Positions 8,862-18,065 of a stretch of DNA of 64,000 nucleotides are shown in pieces (position 1 is the first letter of the stretch; each line of letters opens with the position of its first letter). The translations under genes and the position numbers were made by a program. The notes under the pieces are model-generated. The model was not told where the DNA came from, did not search any database, and saw only the letters and a program-made list of their open reading frames with translations. The DNA lies in the NCBI GenBank assembly GCA_964416195.1, contig CAYQDB010000010.1, positions 1 through 64,000 on the forward strand. Direction: 5' to 3'. Source of the stretch: CAYQDB01 sp964416195. Its GTDB lineage: Bacteria > Zixibacteria > MSB-5A5 > GN15 > FEB-12.

Positions 8862-11126
8862 TCACGGGCAGTCTGGGGGCGGTCCGCTCAGAAACAGGTA
8901 AGTAACAAGATAAGTGATATCGGCCACGTTTATTCCACCAAGGCCGTCAACATCAGCAACGCTTAGCGGATAGGGGGCCGGTCCACCGCAGAAAAGGTAA
9001 CTGACTAGGGAAGTCAGATCATCCGTGAAAGGTCCAAGGCCATTGCCGTTAATATCGCCGCATTGGTAGAACGCCACCTGACCTGGAACAACGAAGGGCT
9101 GATACTCCGTATATCCGGCATCCAGAAAGAGCGACTTGCCGATGTGACTCGTAGTATCAAGACTCTCGGCGCCAAGCCCTGAAACATGACTGAAATACAA
9201 GTTGACTATCGGCCCATACCCCGGCTCAAGCGGTGGTGCGCCTGCGCCGTCGTCAGGAATGAAATCCAGGATGATCTTCTGGTTCGCCGGATCAAAAACG
9301 CTCAGCCACACCCTCTCAAAGTAGTCTGAGCGACAGGAGTCAGTGTTAAAGCTATCGTAGTCCAGTTCAACCGACCCATTCCAGGTTACGGGAAGAGTGA
9401 AATGATACATGGGGTGAGCGTTCCTGAGGTACACGGGAATCTTGATCGTCTCACCATAGATGATAGCGTAGTTTGTATCGGGAAATCGGAGAGTATCGGC
9501 CAGAAGTACGATCATATTTTTGTTTGTCCGATTGTGCCAACCATCGGGCTGAACGTTTTCCAAATAAATATCAAAAGCCCCTCCATCATAAAACGTGTGC
9601 TCCGGATTCTGCATGAAGGAGCTATCTCCGTCCCCAAAGCGCCAGAGCCATTGAGAGGCCCCTGCGGAGCTATCGGTGAACTGTACTGCCAGAGGAACCC
9701 AGCCAACTGTCGTGTCGGCATAAAAGTCAACGAACGGCAGATTCGTATTGCCATAAAGAAGATTTGATACATCCCAGTTGGCCACGGCAAGGTCATTCTT
9801 GAATGAGTACTGGTAGCAGATGATGATCTCAGCGGTGGGTGCCTGACCCAGAGAAACCCACCCGGAGACCAGATCGTAACAGTAGTCCCCATCGCTCAAT
9901 GGAAAACCGTCGACAATTACTGAATCGACAGAATAGAGAGGGTGGTGCTTTACGTAGAAGAGCTTTCGCGAGGCGGGCGGATAGATAGTATCCGCTCTCA
10001 TCTCTACTCCGTCACGGTCGATATCAACCCAGGCCAGTTCCTCAACAACCGTTGACAGAGCGGCCTGCCAAACGGGAGCAAAAGTAAAGCTGCCACCGAC
10101 GTTTTCATAGACACGGGGTCTGTCCCACCACCTTCCAGCAGCCAAATCATCATCACCATCATTGTCGTAGTCGTAGAGGGAAAGGGCCGAGCCATAGCCG
10201 CCGTTAGAAGACTGCCAACCATAATCAGGGTCCAGGGTGCCGGCGCCGTTATTGTAATAGACGCGGTAATAACCCCCTCCCCCACCTTGATTGTTGTAGG
10301 CTATAATAAGATCAAGCCAAGCGTCGCCGTTAACATCACCGAATATCAGGGTGTTGGCTGGGGCCACATCGTTTGACTGCCAGGACGGAGACGTTTCCAA
10401 TGTCCCCGAATTGTTGTAATAGATCGCCGCCGCAACATCATCGTAGCAGAAAGCTAAGTCAAGGTCACCATCGTTGTCAACATCACCCCACGTAACATCC
10501 ATTCCTTCCGTGGCAGCCGCTGACTGCCATCCCGGTACTGCCTGTAAAGCGCCGTCCACATTGAAAAAAACCATGTCCCGCTCTTGAATAGCACCATACC
10601 CCTCGCCGGTTGCAAAGGCTAAATCAAGGTCGCCATCACTGTCGACATCACCTAAAGCACACGAAAAAGAATAAATGCTGTCCGTATACCAGACGGGAGC
10701 AGCGCTCGGCAAACCGCCAAGATTAAAGTAGAGATTGGATAGACCTGGAGTATCAAAGCCGTACACACCGAGATAGTTGGCGACGGCGAAATCAGGAAAA
10801 CCGTCATCATCGATATCACCCACGGCGCAATGACCGGAGTATTCCGCGTTGGCCGAATACCAGGAGGCTCCAACGCTGGAAAGCGAACTATATCGAGAAA
10901 TGTAGATTGTGTTTGTAGCAAGAGCCATATCATTGCCATTGGAAAAGAAGACATCAATATAGCCATCATTATTGCAGTCGCGCCAGATCATCCCAGTCGA
11001 GTACACACCGGATTCCAAAGACTGCCAAAAGGGATCATGGTCTATTGGTACTTGAGCAATGGCTTGACCGGCCGGCATCGCAAGCAATATAAAAAGCGCT
11101 GTGATCATAGATTTGTTTATCTGCAT
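8862..11126 (-). CDS. Secreted FG-GAP/VCBS repeat protein with PKD, cohesin-like and dockerin-like domains
   Basis: The 754-residue protein starts at the ATG at 11126 (GGAGAG upstream, then a signal peptide MQINKSMITALF...GQAIAQ). At least five Asp-rich FG-GAP-type calcium loops follow, such as DIDDDGFPDFAVAN, DVDSDGDLDLAF and DVDNDGDLDLAF, which probably form a beta-propeller. A PKD domain ('FGDGDSSFMQNPEHTF') comes next, then a region resembling a cohesin fold ('GETIKIPVYLRNAHPMYHFTLP'), and a C-terminal dockerin-like pair of calcium loops ('CGDINGNGLG' and 'DVDGLGGINVADITYLVTYLF'). No enzyme motif is seen. A role in surface binding or assembly is inferred. The reading frame runs further upstream, but that part lacks a signal. 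Confidence 0.85.
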   Translation of the reverse strand: MQINKSMITALFILLAMPAGQAIAQVPIDHDPFWQSLESGVYSTGMIWRDCNNDGYIDVFFSNGNDMALATNTIYISRYSSLSSVGASWYSANAEYSGHCAVGDIDDDGFPDFAVANYLGVYGFDTPGLSNLYFNLGGLPSAAPVWYTDSIYSFSCALGDVDSDGDLDLAFATGEGYGAIQERDMVFFNVDGALQAVPGWQSAAATEGMDVTWGDVDNDGDLDLAFCYDDVAAAIYYNNSGTLETSPSWQSNDVAPANTLIFGDVNGDAWLDLIIAYNNQGGGGGYYRVYYNNGAGTLDPDYGWQSSNGGYGSALSLYDYDNDGDDDLAAGRWWDRPRVYENVGGSFTFAPVWQAALSTVVEELAWVDIDRDGVEMRADTIYPPASRKLFYVKHHPLYSVDSVIVDGFPLSDGDYCYDLVSGWVSLGQAPTAEIIICYQYSFKNDLAVANWDVSNLLYGNTNLPFVDFYADTTVGWVPLAVQFTDSSAGASQWLWRFGDGDSSFMQNPEHTFYDGGAFDIYLENVQPDGWHNRTNKNMIVLLADTLRFPDTNYAIIYGETIKIPVYLRNAHPMYHFTLPVTWNGSVELDYDSFNTDSCRSDYFERVWLSVFDPANQKIILDFIPDDGAGAPPLEPGYGPIVNLYFSHVSGLGAESLDTTSHIGKSLFLDAGYTEYQPFVVPGQVAFYQCGDINGNGLGPFTDDLTSLVSYLFCGGPAPYPLSVADVDGLGGINVADITYLVTYLFLSGPPPDCP

Positions 11127-11255
11127 AAGCACTCTCCGCCGAGATTCTTCTGGTGTACTAAGAAGTATCCAATGGTAATATAACAGTAATGCCCAGATTT
11201 CCAAGCCCGATCTCACTCAGTGGCTCTTTTGGATATTCATACCGCCGATAGACGG

Positions 11256-12218
11256 TCATTGCCTTTCATCGACATACGTTGCCGACAAGTATTTGCCCAC
11301 CTGGGCAAGGTTTTCCCTCAGTTGTGGCGGAGATAAGACCTCTGCATCTGCCCCAAATCCCAAAAGCCAGCGCTGGATTTCCTCAAGCCCCCGGGTAACA
11401 ACTTTGTACATAACCTCATCTTGGCCAACTCGTTCGATCGACTCACCGGGATGATGCCTGCCCGACAACACCACACGAGCCGCGACTCCCCTAAACCTGA
11501 CAGCCACCTCAACAGGCTCCCCGCTGAATAGCTGCCAGCTTCCTTCGAAATAGGTTTTCGGATTGATGTCGTCGCGCTTGTTGAACTTTTCATCGAGAAT
11601 CCTCAGGTGCGCGACCCGGTCAATTCGAAAGGTCCTGAAATCCTGCCGCAGCCGGCAGAAAGCAACAAAGTAAAAGGCCCTGCCCCGAAAGATAATGAAG
11701 TATGGCTCTATGATTCTCTTGCTGGCACCTGACTGAATCGAGTCATACTCCAGCTCAAGACACCGCCAGGATGTAATGGCTTCTTCGATGATCCCGTAGA
11801 ACTTTTCCCCTCTTTTCTGCTCCGCTGAAGTAGCGATCTCAATGCTCATTGTCTCGGGTGTGAATCTCTCCTTCTTTTTCACCGAGTCCGACAAGCCGGC
11901 TTCCACTTTGGCCTTCACCCTTCTCAGCGCAGCCTGATATTTGGCGGTTCTGGACAGAGGTGAGGAATCCAGGGCCAGCTTGAGAGAATGATACTCATCA
12001 AAATCAAAGTTAAGCGGCGGCAGGAAGTTTCCGGACGCCAGCTTGTACCCATTGTCATAATATATGGGAACATTGGCCTCCGAGAGAGCCACGATATCGC
12101 GATATATCGACCGTTCCGTAACCCCGCATTCTTCAGCGAGCTTGCGCGCATTCAAGTTCCTGCGTGCTCTCAGCAAATTCAGTATATAGAGCAACCTGTC
12201 ATACTTGGACATTCTCAC
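11256..12218 (-). CDS. HTH and WYL-domain transcriptional regulator
   Basis: The protein is about 320 residues. An N-terminal DeoR/YafY-type winged helix-turn-helix ('LNARKLAEECGVTERSIYRDIVALSEANVPIYYDNGYKLA') is followed by a WYL domain ('LELEYDSIQ', 'EPYFIIFRGRAFYFVAFCR', 'FRTFRIDRV') and a WCX-like C-terminus. WYL regulators sense nucleic acids or small ligands, often DNA damage or cell state. The GTG at 12218 has GGAGG at ideal spacing; an ATG six bases later (12212) is the alternative. The gene lies between two surface-protein units, and its targets are unknown. Confidence 0.9.
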   Translation of the reverse strand: MRMSKYDRLLYILNLLRARRNLNARKLAEECGVTERSIYRDIVALSEANVPIYYDNGYKLASGNFLPPLNFDFDEYHSLKLALDSSPLSRTAKYQAALRRVKAKVEAGLSDSVKKKERFTPETMSIEIATSAEQKRGEKFYGIIEEAITSWRCLELEYDSIQSGASKRIIEPYFIIFRGRAFYFVAFCRLRQDFRTFRIDRVAHLRILDEKFNKRDDINPKTYFEGSWQLFSGEPVEVAVRFRGVAARVVLSGRHHPGESIERVGQDEVMYKVVTRGLEEIQRWLLGFGADAEVLSPPQLRENLAQVGKYLSATYVDERQ

Positions 12219-12467
12219 GGCCACTACCTCCAATGGGGATAACATCAATATAGCTAAAAAACACTCTCAATTCAATATGGGAAGTTCCCCACTGCGGTGG
12301 CTGCCCCGCAACGCAATAGTCTATGGAGCCGCCCCCATACTCGCTATCCAACGCCATGAGCTTCAGGCGGTTACAATGTCTTACCAGCTCCGGCATCCCC
12401 TTTGCACAATCCAGCAAAAGAAACACAGAAGTAACCCAAAAGTAGCAATTGAGCATCGGGGGAAACT

Positions 12468-14528
12468 ATGGCAAGAAAACGAAAAAGGAAAACGGGCCTA
12501 ACAGAGGTTTTTTGGGATTCCCTCCTCTTCAAGTTCGGCGCCAAGCTCTTTCTGGGTCTGGCCGTTATTATCACCTTCCTGACCCTGGCGCAGTGCACCA
12601 TAAAAAAACCGGAATCCCCACAGTGGAATACCAAGCTGACCGTCCCTGTCGTAAACAGGACCTACCCCATGGAGGAACTGATCGGCAAGATAGATCAGGA
12701 AGGGCTCGATATCGACTCCTCCGGGGCGGTTACTTACTCCATCACCAAGGACCTCGATACAGTCCAACTCGATGAAGATCTGCTCTCGACCTCGGATATA
12801 TCATATGTAGCATCGGAACAAGTGGGAACCGTCAGCCTTACCCCTCCAGACATCGACCCGGTTACAGTGAGCCTTTCTTCGATCGGCGGTCTGGCCAGCT
12901 CGCTGCCTGGCGACAGCGCCTTTGTGCCAAGCACAGGTTTTGACCTGTACAACGACATGCCTACAATCGCCAGTTTCCTTCAAGTCACTATATCAAACGG
13001 ACAAGTAGACATAGTGGTGGACAACGGCCTGGGCATCAGTCTGGACACAGTGATCGTGGAAATCTACGATGTCGCCAACGGCGTCACAGTGGTAACCGAC
13101 ACCTTCTCAGCAGCAATCACAAGCGGCACAACCGGCTCACTACCCATATCGTTGGACGGGAAAACGGTCTCGGGCTCGCTGCGAGTCAATTCCCACTGCT
13201 ACACGACCGGCGGCACTGTCGACTCAGCCTCGAGCCGGTATGTCAGCACCGACCTAGTCTTTAGCGACAGTCTCGAAGTCTCATCGGCTATTGCAGAGAT
13301 ACCCGCGCTGACACGCAACTTCTCCCAGCAGGCGACACTCAGCGAAAGCGATCGCATTGACACCGCCAGTCTCACTGACGGAAACCTGGACATTACAATC
13401 CTCAACAGCACGAATCTGAACGCCAATCTGACAGTCACTATTCCCGACATTGTCTCACCATCAGGTCAGCCGCTGATGATTGACCGTAGTGTCCTTCCCC
13501 AGCAAAACACGGTAGTGAATCTGAATCTCGACGGCTACCGCCTGATTCCCAGCGACCTCATAGTTCCACAGGACATTGACATCAATGTAACCGCTTCAGT
13601 GCCCGGAACAGGGCAGCAAGTGGAAATCGATCAATCGGATAGCTTCCTCGTGCAGGCCGATTTGTCTTCGATGACATTCGGTTCAGTCACCGGTGTTTTT
13701 GATAGCGCCACCGCCAGCTTTGAGGAACTTGAACAGGACATTGATGTACCTACGGGATTCGATTCGATACAGTTTGTCTCGGCCATTGTCACTCTTGAAA
13801 TTGAAAATGGTATTAACCTGCCCGGCTACCTCGATATTCAACTACACGGTGACAATGGTAAAAACCTGAATTTTACCGGGCACATCACCGCTGGGGGACA
13901 GGATAGCACCACTCTCAGTACTATCAGCGACAGCACCGTCGCCGACTTTCTTTCACCTCTCCCTTCGCACGTTGATCTTTCCGGCTCGGCGATTCTCGGG
14001 GACGGCGCCTACCAAGGGACAATAGAGATCGGCGATTTCATTTTTGCCCGAGTGAAGATATTCGCTCCGGTGGAAGTGATTATCAATGACTCTCGCATTG
14101 AGACGGATATCGAGAGCGAAGAGATCGATCAGGATGATATTGATATTATCACCGATCACTTCATCGAGGGACGCTTCATATACAACATCATCAACCATCT
14201 GCCCCTTGGCGCCTATGTCAATATCTCTTTCAGCGGTGACTCAACCAGCCTCTATACGAACCCTATAAAGACGTTCGACTCTCTGTTTGTCACGTCCGCA
14301 CCGGTATTACCCACAGGAATAGTCGGTGATACGGCATCCACCGGTTACCAGGAGATCTTTCTAGATAGCGCCGACGTGCGCCGCATCCTTGAGAATGACA
14401 CCCTCTACATCGGGCAAGAGCTGTTCCTGGAAGGTTCTGGTGGCCAATCGATCAAACTAACGCAGGATGATTACATCACCGTAATCGGCCGCATCGAAGT
14501 CGAGTACCGCTTCGATGGAGAGTTCTAA
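12468..14528 (+). CDS. Large beta-rich surface protein of unknown function
   Basis: The 686-residue protein is preceded by GGGGGAAACT and the ATG. A strongly basic start (ARKRKRK) is followed by a hydrophobic segment (about 27-42) ending in LAQC. That could be a non-canonical lipobox (Gln at -1 is unusual) or simply an anchor. The rest is Ser/Thr/Asp-rich and beta-predicted, with repeated themes such as 'IDPVTVSLSSIGGL' and 'SDSFLVQADLSSMTFG'. It contains no catalytic motif I recognise. It is first in a three-gene rightward unit with a FadL-like barrel protein ten bases downstream and an M6 protease after that, so an envelope role is inferred. Confidence 0.75.
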   Translation: MARKRKRKTGLTEVFWDSLLFKFGAKLFLGLAVIITFLTLAQCTIKKPESPQWNTKLTVPVVNRTYPMEELIGKIDQEGLDIDSSGAVTYSITKDLDTVQLDEDLLSTSDISYVASEQVGTVSLTPPDIDPVTVSLSSIGGLASSLPGDSAFVPSTGFDLYNDMPTIASFLQVTISNGQVDIVVDNGLGISLDTVIVEIYDVANGVTVVTDTFSAAITSGTTGSLPISLDGKTVSGSLRVNSHCYTTGGTVDSASSRYVSTDLVFSDSLEVSSAIAEIPALTRNFSQQATLSESDRIDTASLTDGNLDITILNSTNLNANLTVTIPDIVSPSGQPLMIDRSVLPQQNTVVNLNLDGYRLIPSDLIVPQDIDINVTASVPGTGQQVEIDQSDSFLVQADLSSMTFGSVTGVFDSATASFEELEQDIDVPTGFDSIQFVSAIVTLEIENGINLPGYLDIQLHGDNGKNLNFTGHITAGGQDSTTLSTISDSTVADFLSPLPSHVDLSGSAILGDGAYQGTIEIGDFIFARVKIFAPVEVIINDSRIETDIESEEIDQDDIDIITDHFIEGRFIYNIINHLPLGAYVNISFSGDSTSLYTNPIKTFDSLFVTSAPVLPTGIVGDTASTGYQEIFLDSADVRRILENDTLYIGQELFLEGSGGQSIKLTQDDYITVIGRIEVEYRFDGEF

Positions 14529-14538
14529 GGAGGCGGCT

Positions 14539-15867
14539 ATGAAAAAGCATACACATCACAGACAGTGCACCAGCCCCATGATCCCATCGGCTGCCGGGAA
14601 CGAGATTTCAAGCGCTAAACGGCTGATACAAGCTATCATAATCCTGGCAGGAATCCTCGCTGTTCTTGTTCCGGCCAAAGTTGCTGCCGGCGGACGCGCC
14701 TCAGCCAAAGGCGTCGCGATGGGAGAGGCGTTTATCGGCTTAGCCACAGGCATCGATGCCGCGCGCTACAACCCGGCGAATCTCGGACTCTCTGGGTACC
14801 GTCAGACGGGACTGGAACTGGTCAGCCTTGGGGCCAACATCTCGAATAACTCTTTCACGCTTGGCGATTATAATAACTATTCGGGCGCTTTTCTAACAGA
14901 TGGCGACAAGAACGATATCCTCAACGGTGTCCCTGATGAGGGACTCAGTATTGTAGCGGATATTGAGGCCTCGGCTCTGTCGTTGTCGGCAGGATCGTTC
15001 GTGTTTAGCGTCTCCGGCGTCGGTCTGGCTGACGCGAATGTGAATAGAGATATCATCGACCTGATCCTGAATGGCAATTCGTTCGCGGACACGATCCGCC
15101 TGACCGGTTCACATCTAGACGCAGTAGCGTACATCTCAGCCGGTCTCTCATACGGTACCTCTATTTACAAAATCGGTACCCGACAGTTGGCCGTTGGAGC
15201 CACGATCAAGTACCTCCGTGGTCTGGCTATTGAGCGCATCGTTGAGCTGGAAGGGATGACCGCCACTTATGAAACCGGCTTTGCCGGCAACGGTCGCCTT
15301 GTCTCCCGGACTGCCACGGGCGGTTCAGGGTACGCTCTCGATGTCGGTGCGGCGCTTCGGCTTAACGACAACTACACGGCAGGTGTACGCATCAAGAACT
15401 TCCTCAGCTCCCTTTCGTGGAGTAAAGAGACCGAGGAGCACGGCTACATCTTCAGTTTTGACACCATGACTGTGGACAATATGGAAGACGACTATGTAGT
15501 GTCAGACGACTACAGCAAGGATATACCCGGCTTCTCCACGAATCTTCCGTCGGTAATGACTTTAGGAATCGCCCGTACCTCTGGTTCCTTGTTGTGGGCG
15601 GTTGACTGGGAGCAGGGCTTCCGTCGGGCCGCTGGCGCATCGTCCAAGCCTCGCATATCGTTTGGCTTGGAATGGTGGCCGATTTCAGTCGCGCCGCTGC
15701 GAACCGGTTTTGCCACCGGCGGCAATAAGAACACCGCTCTCTCCTTCGGCTCCGGCATCAACCTGAAGCCGTTCTACCTCGATTTCGCAATGGTAACCGG
15801 CGCCTCGCTTTCTCCTTATTCGGCCAAAGGGTTAAACTTCGCACTCGCAACCGGACTACACTTCTAA
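14539..15867 (+). CDS. Outer-membrane barrel protein, FadL/PorV/DUF5723-like
   Basis: The 442-residue protein starts at the ATG at 14539, with AAGGAGGCGGCT just upstream. The frame runs back to 14515, but that overlaps the previous stop and lacks a binding site. A signal-like hydrophobic stretch ends near 'AKVAAGG'. It is followed by 'GEAFIGLATGIDAARYNPANLG', whose Asn-Pro-Ala resembles the N-terminal hatch of FadL/PorV-type barrels. Alternating beta strands continue to a terminal Phe ('ATGLHF'), the usual outer-membrane insertion signal. PorV-type proteins serve in type IX secretion, but the similarity here is only at fold level. Confidence 0.75.
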   Translation: MKKHTHHRQCTSPMIPSAAGNEISSAKRLIQAIIILAGILAVLVPAKVAAGGRASAKGVAMGEAFIGLATGIDAARYNPANLGLSGYRQTGLELVSLGANISNNSFTLGDYNNYSGAFLTDGDKNDILNGVPDEGLSIVADIEASALSLSAGSFVFSVSGVGLADANVNRDIIDLILNGNSFADTIRLTGSHLDAVAYISAGLSYGTSIYKIGTRQLAVGATIKYLRGLAIERIVELEGMTATYETGFAGNGRLVSRTATGGSGYALDVGAALRLNDNYTAGVRIKNFLSSLSWSKETEEHGYIFSFDTMTVDNMEDDYVVSDDYSKDIPGFSTNLPSVMTLGIARTSGSLLWAVDWEQGFRRAAGASSKPRISFGLEWWPISVAPLRTGFATGGNKNTALSFGSGINLKPFYLDFAMVTGASLSPYSAKGLNFALATGLHF

Positions 15868-15873
15868 GCAGGG

Positions 15874-17625
15874 ATGGTCAGAATGCAAAGGGAAAATGCG
15901 TCGGGCATGAAATATCGGAGAATCCTCTTCAGTGGCATAACCGCTGCTCTTGTTCTAGCTGCCAGCGCAGCCGCGATGCCACCTCATCCTGGTCTGCTGG
16001 AGCGAGCCGCCGCCGGTGAAGCGCCTCTCCCCTACTACATCACACATCTGGATGGAATGCACAGTAAAGGAATCTGCACCGGCCGCAATATCTTTCTTCC
16101 GAAGGACACATGCAGCCTGGCTTCAGGTGCAAAGTCGCCAAATCTACCCGGTCAATTCAAAGCACTGGCAATTTTGGTTGACTTCACTGATCACCTGAGT
16201 TCGGTTCCCGCTTCATTCTTCGATTCCCTTATCTTCGGTTCAGTGGGCAACACGGTAGCCGACTACTATGATGAGGTCTCCTACGGACAGATAGATATGG
16301 TCACGGTAAACCTTCCCTCCTCCCTGGGCTGGCGTACAGCGCCGCAGACATATGATTATTATGTCAACGGTCGAAACGGAACAGGCGGGTACCCGCGCAA
16401 TACCCAGAAACTCGTGGAAGAGTTGGTTGACCAGGTTGATCCTCTCGTTGATTTTGCCGATTATGACAATGACGGCGATGGCTACGTTGACATATTGATT
16501 GTTGTCCACAGCGGCACCGGGGCTGAGTACAGTGGCAGAAACGACGACATCTGGTCTCATGAGTGGGGTATTGTACCGCGCTATAAAGATGGGGTCTATA
16601 TCTCCAGCTACACAGTGCAGCCTGAATTATGGTCCACCCCAGGCGATATGACGATTGGGGTCTACGCGCATGAGCTAGGGCATGGCTTCGGTCTGCCTGA
16701 CCTGTACGATATCGACAACTCGTCAAACGGCATCGGCAAGTGGGGTATTATGTCCTACGGCAGTTGGTCGGGACCGACAGGCTTTGGTGAGTCTCCCGCT
16801 CATCCATGCGCCTGGAGCCGTATCCAGATGGGGTTAGCAACAGCAGTAAATGTCGCCGGCAATATCGATTCACAGGCAATCGGCAGCGTCGAGGACGGCG
16901 GGGCCATCTATCGCCTGTGGAACTCAGGCAATATCGGCGATGAGTATTTTCTTGTTGAGAACCGTCAGAAGACCGGTTACGATACTTATTTACCCGGGCC
17001 CGGACTGCTGGTCTGGCACATTGATGAGTCGAAATCGAACAACACCCAGGAATGGTGGCCGGGACAGCCAAACGACAACCATTACCTAGTCGCTTTGGAA
17101 CAGGCTGACGGTCTTTACGAACTGGAACACAGATATGATCGCGGCGATGCCAGCGATCCCTTCCCCGGCACATTCGACATAACGACTTTTGATGCTTCAA
17201 CTACGCCGAGTTCAAACTCGTATGCAGACAGCGTCTCCGGAGTCAAGATCGATAACATTTCTCCATCAGCACAGACAATGTACGCCGATCTGATCGTCGG
17301 ACTCTCCGCCGGATCTGGCAATAATGACAATGAAACGCTCTTACCCGTGACAATAGAATTGTCACAGAACTACCCCAATCCCTTTAACCCGGCAACCACT
17401 ATAAGCTTCACAACGTCACGGAGAACCAGGGCGACCGTTGAGATTTACAACCTTATCGGGCAAAATGTAAGAACATTGCTGAACGGAGAGGTGGACGCTG
17501 GAACAACAAGCGTCACGTGGGATGGGCATAACAACCACGGACACAAAGCGGCATCCGGCGTGTATTTCTACAAACTGACCGCGGGGAGCGCGCAACAGGT
17601 GAAAAAAATGATCCTGCTTCGATAA
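15874..17625 (+). CDS. Secreted M6-family (immune-inhibitor-A-like) metalloprotease with C-terminal sorting domain
   Basis: The 583-residue protein has a signal peptide within the first 40 residues. The zinc site is HELGHGFGLPD, with His266, Glu267, His270 and Asp276, the M6 pattern HExxHxxGxxD. A Met-turn-like 'GIMSYG' follows, and a calcium-loop sequence DYDNDGDGYVD precedes the site. The C-terminus (about 490-583) is a FlgD-like/type A sorting domain: 'SQNYPNPFNPAT' followed by 'ASGVYFYKLTAG' and 'KKMILLR'. It is therefore probably secreted and retained at the surface. It lies six bases after the FadL-like gene. The start could equally be ATG 15883, which has AGGG at better spacing. Confidence 0.93.
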   Translation: MVRMQRENASGMKYRRILFSGITAALVLAASAAAMPPHPGLLERAAAGEAPLPYYITHLDGMHSKGICTGRNIFLPKDTCSLASGAKSPNLPGQFKALAILVDFTDHLSSVPASFFDSLIFGSVGNTVADYYDEVSYGQIDMVTVNLPSSLGWRTAPQTYDYYVNGRNGTGGYPRNTQKLVEELVDQVDPLVDFADYDNDGDGYVDILIVVHSGTGAEYSGRNDDIWSHEWGIVPRYKDGVYISSYTVQPELWSTPGDMTIGVYAHELGHGFGLPDLYDIDNSSNGIGKWGIMSYGSWSGPTGFGESPAHPCAWSRIQMGLATAVNVAGNIDSQAIGSVEDGGAIYRLWNSGNIGDEYFLVENRQKTGYDTYLPGPGLLVWHIDESKSNNTQEWWPGQPNDNHYLVALEQADGLYELEHRYDRGDASDPFPGTFDITTFDASTTPSSNSYADSVSGVKIDNISPSAQTMYADLIVGLSAGSGNNDNETLLPVTIELSQNYPNPFNPATTISFTTSRRTRATVEIYNLIGQNVRTLLNGEVDAGTTSVTWDGHNNHGHKAASGVYFYKLTAGSAQQVKKMILLR

Positions 17626-17678
17626 GCACTACGCCGTAGTCTCAATTGCGGGTAACTTCTTCCCTGGTTACCCCATTC

Positions 17679-17709
17679 AAAACCCCGGCCGGAAACGGTC
17701 GGGGTTTTT
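17679..17709 (+). terminator. Rho-independent terminator, probably bidirectional
   Basis: A 13-bp stem AAAACCCCGGCCG / CGGTCGGGGTTTT with one wobble and a GAAA tetraloop is followed by TTTTT. It sits 54 bases after the M6 protease stop and 14 bases from the stop of the converging zinc-ribbon gene. The minus strand also ends in a short T run, so it can serve both. Confidence 0.9.
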
Positions 17710-17722
17710 ATCAGACGGATCG

Positions 17723-17935
17723 CTATTCACGGTAGTGTTCATCGGATGGGACTGCTTCAGAATGATAGCGGTGATTTCGCTGTGACTTCTTGTACTTTGT
17801 GTGGCAACTCTTGCACCGCTTAGGATCTTCCGTATATCCCCGCTCAACAAAATACTGCTGGGCAGCAGCGGTGAACACAAATTCCTGACCACATTCACAG
17901 CAGATCAGAATCTTCGGTTCAAAACCGTCATCCAT
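17723..17935 (-). CDS. Small zinc-ribbon protein
   Basis: The 70-residue protein has two Cys pairs, Cys12/Cys15 ('CCECGQEF') and Cys41/Cys44 ('CKSCHTKY'), separated by an aromatic helix ('AAQQYFVERGY'). It matches the small 'probable zinc-binding domain' family often annotated as zinc-ribbon protein, whose cellular function is not known. GGGGGAG lies just upstream of the ATG. It is a stand-alone gene facing the M6 protease operon. Confidence 0.85.
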   Translation of the reverse strand: MDDGFEPKILICCECGQEFVFTAAAQQYFVERGYTEDPKRCKSCHTKYKKSQRNHRYHSEAVPSDEHYRE

Positions 17936-18065
17936 AACTCCCCCTCTCTTTCACCTCAAACCTCTTCCGTGAAGTCTGAGACTAATCGAAAGATGTAAGG
18001 TACCTTGTCATTGGTACCAACAATATGAATGCCCTGTCAACAAAAAAAGCGCGAGATATATCTTA

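Noticed and set aside
12468..12600. A standard lipoprotein signal on the large beta-rich surface protein
   Set aside because: The site reads LAQC with Gln before the Cys, which signal peptidase II rarely accepts, so lipidation is not claimed.
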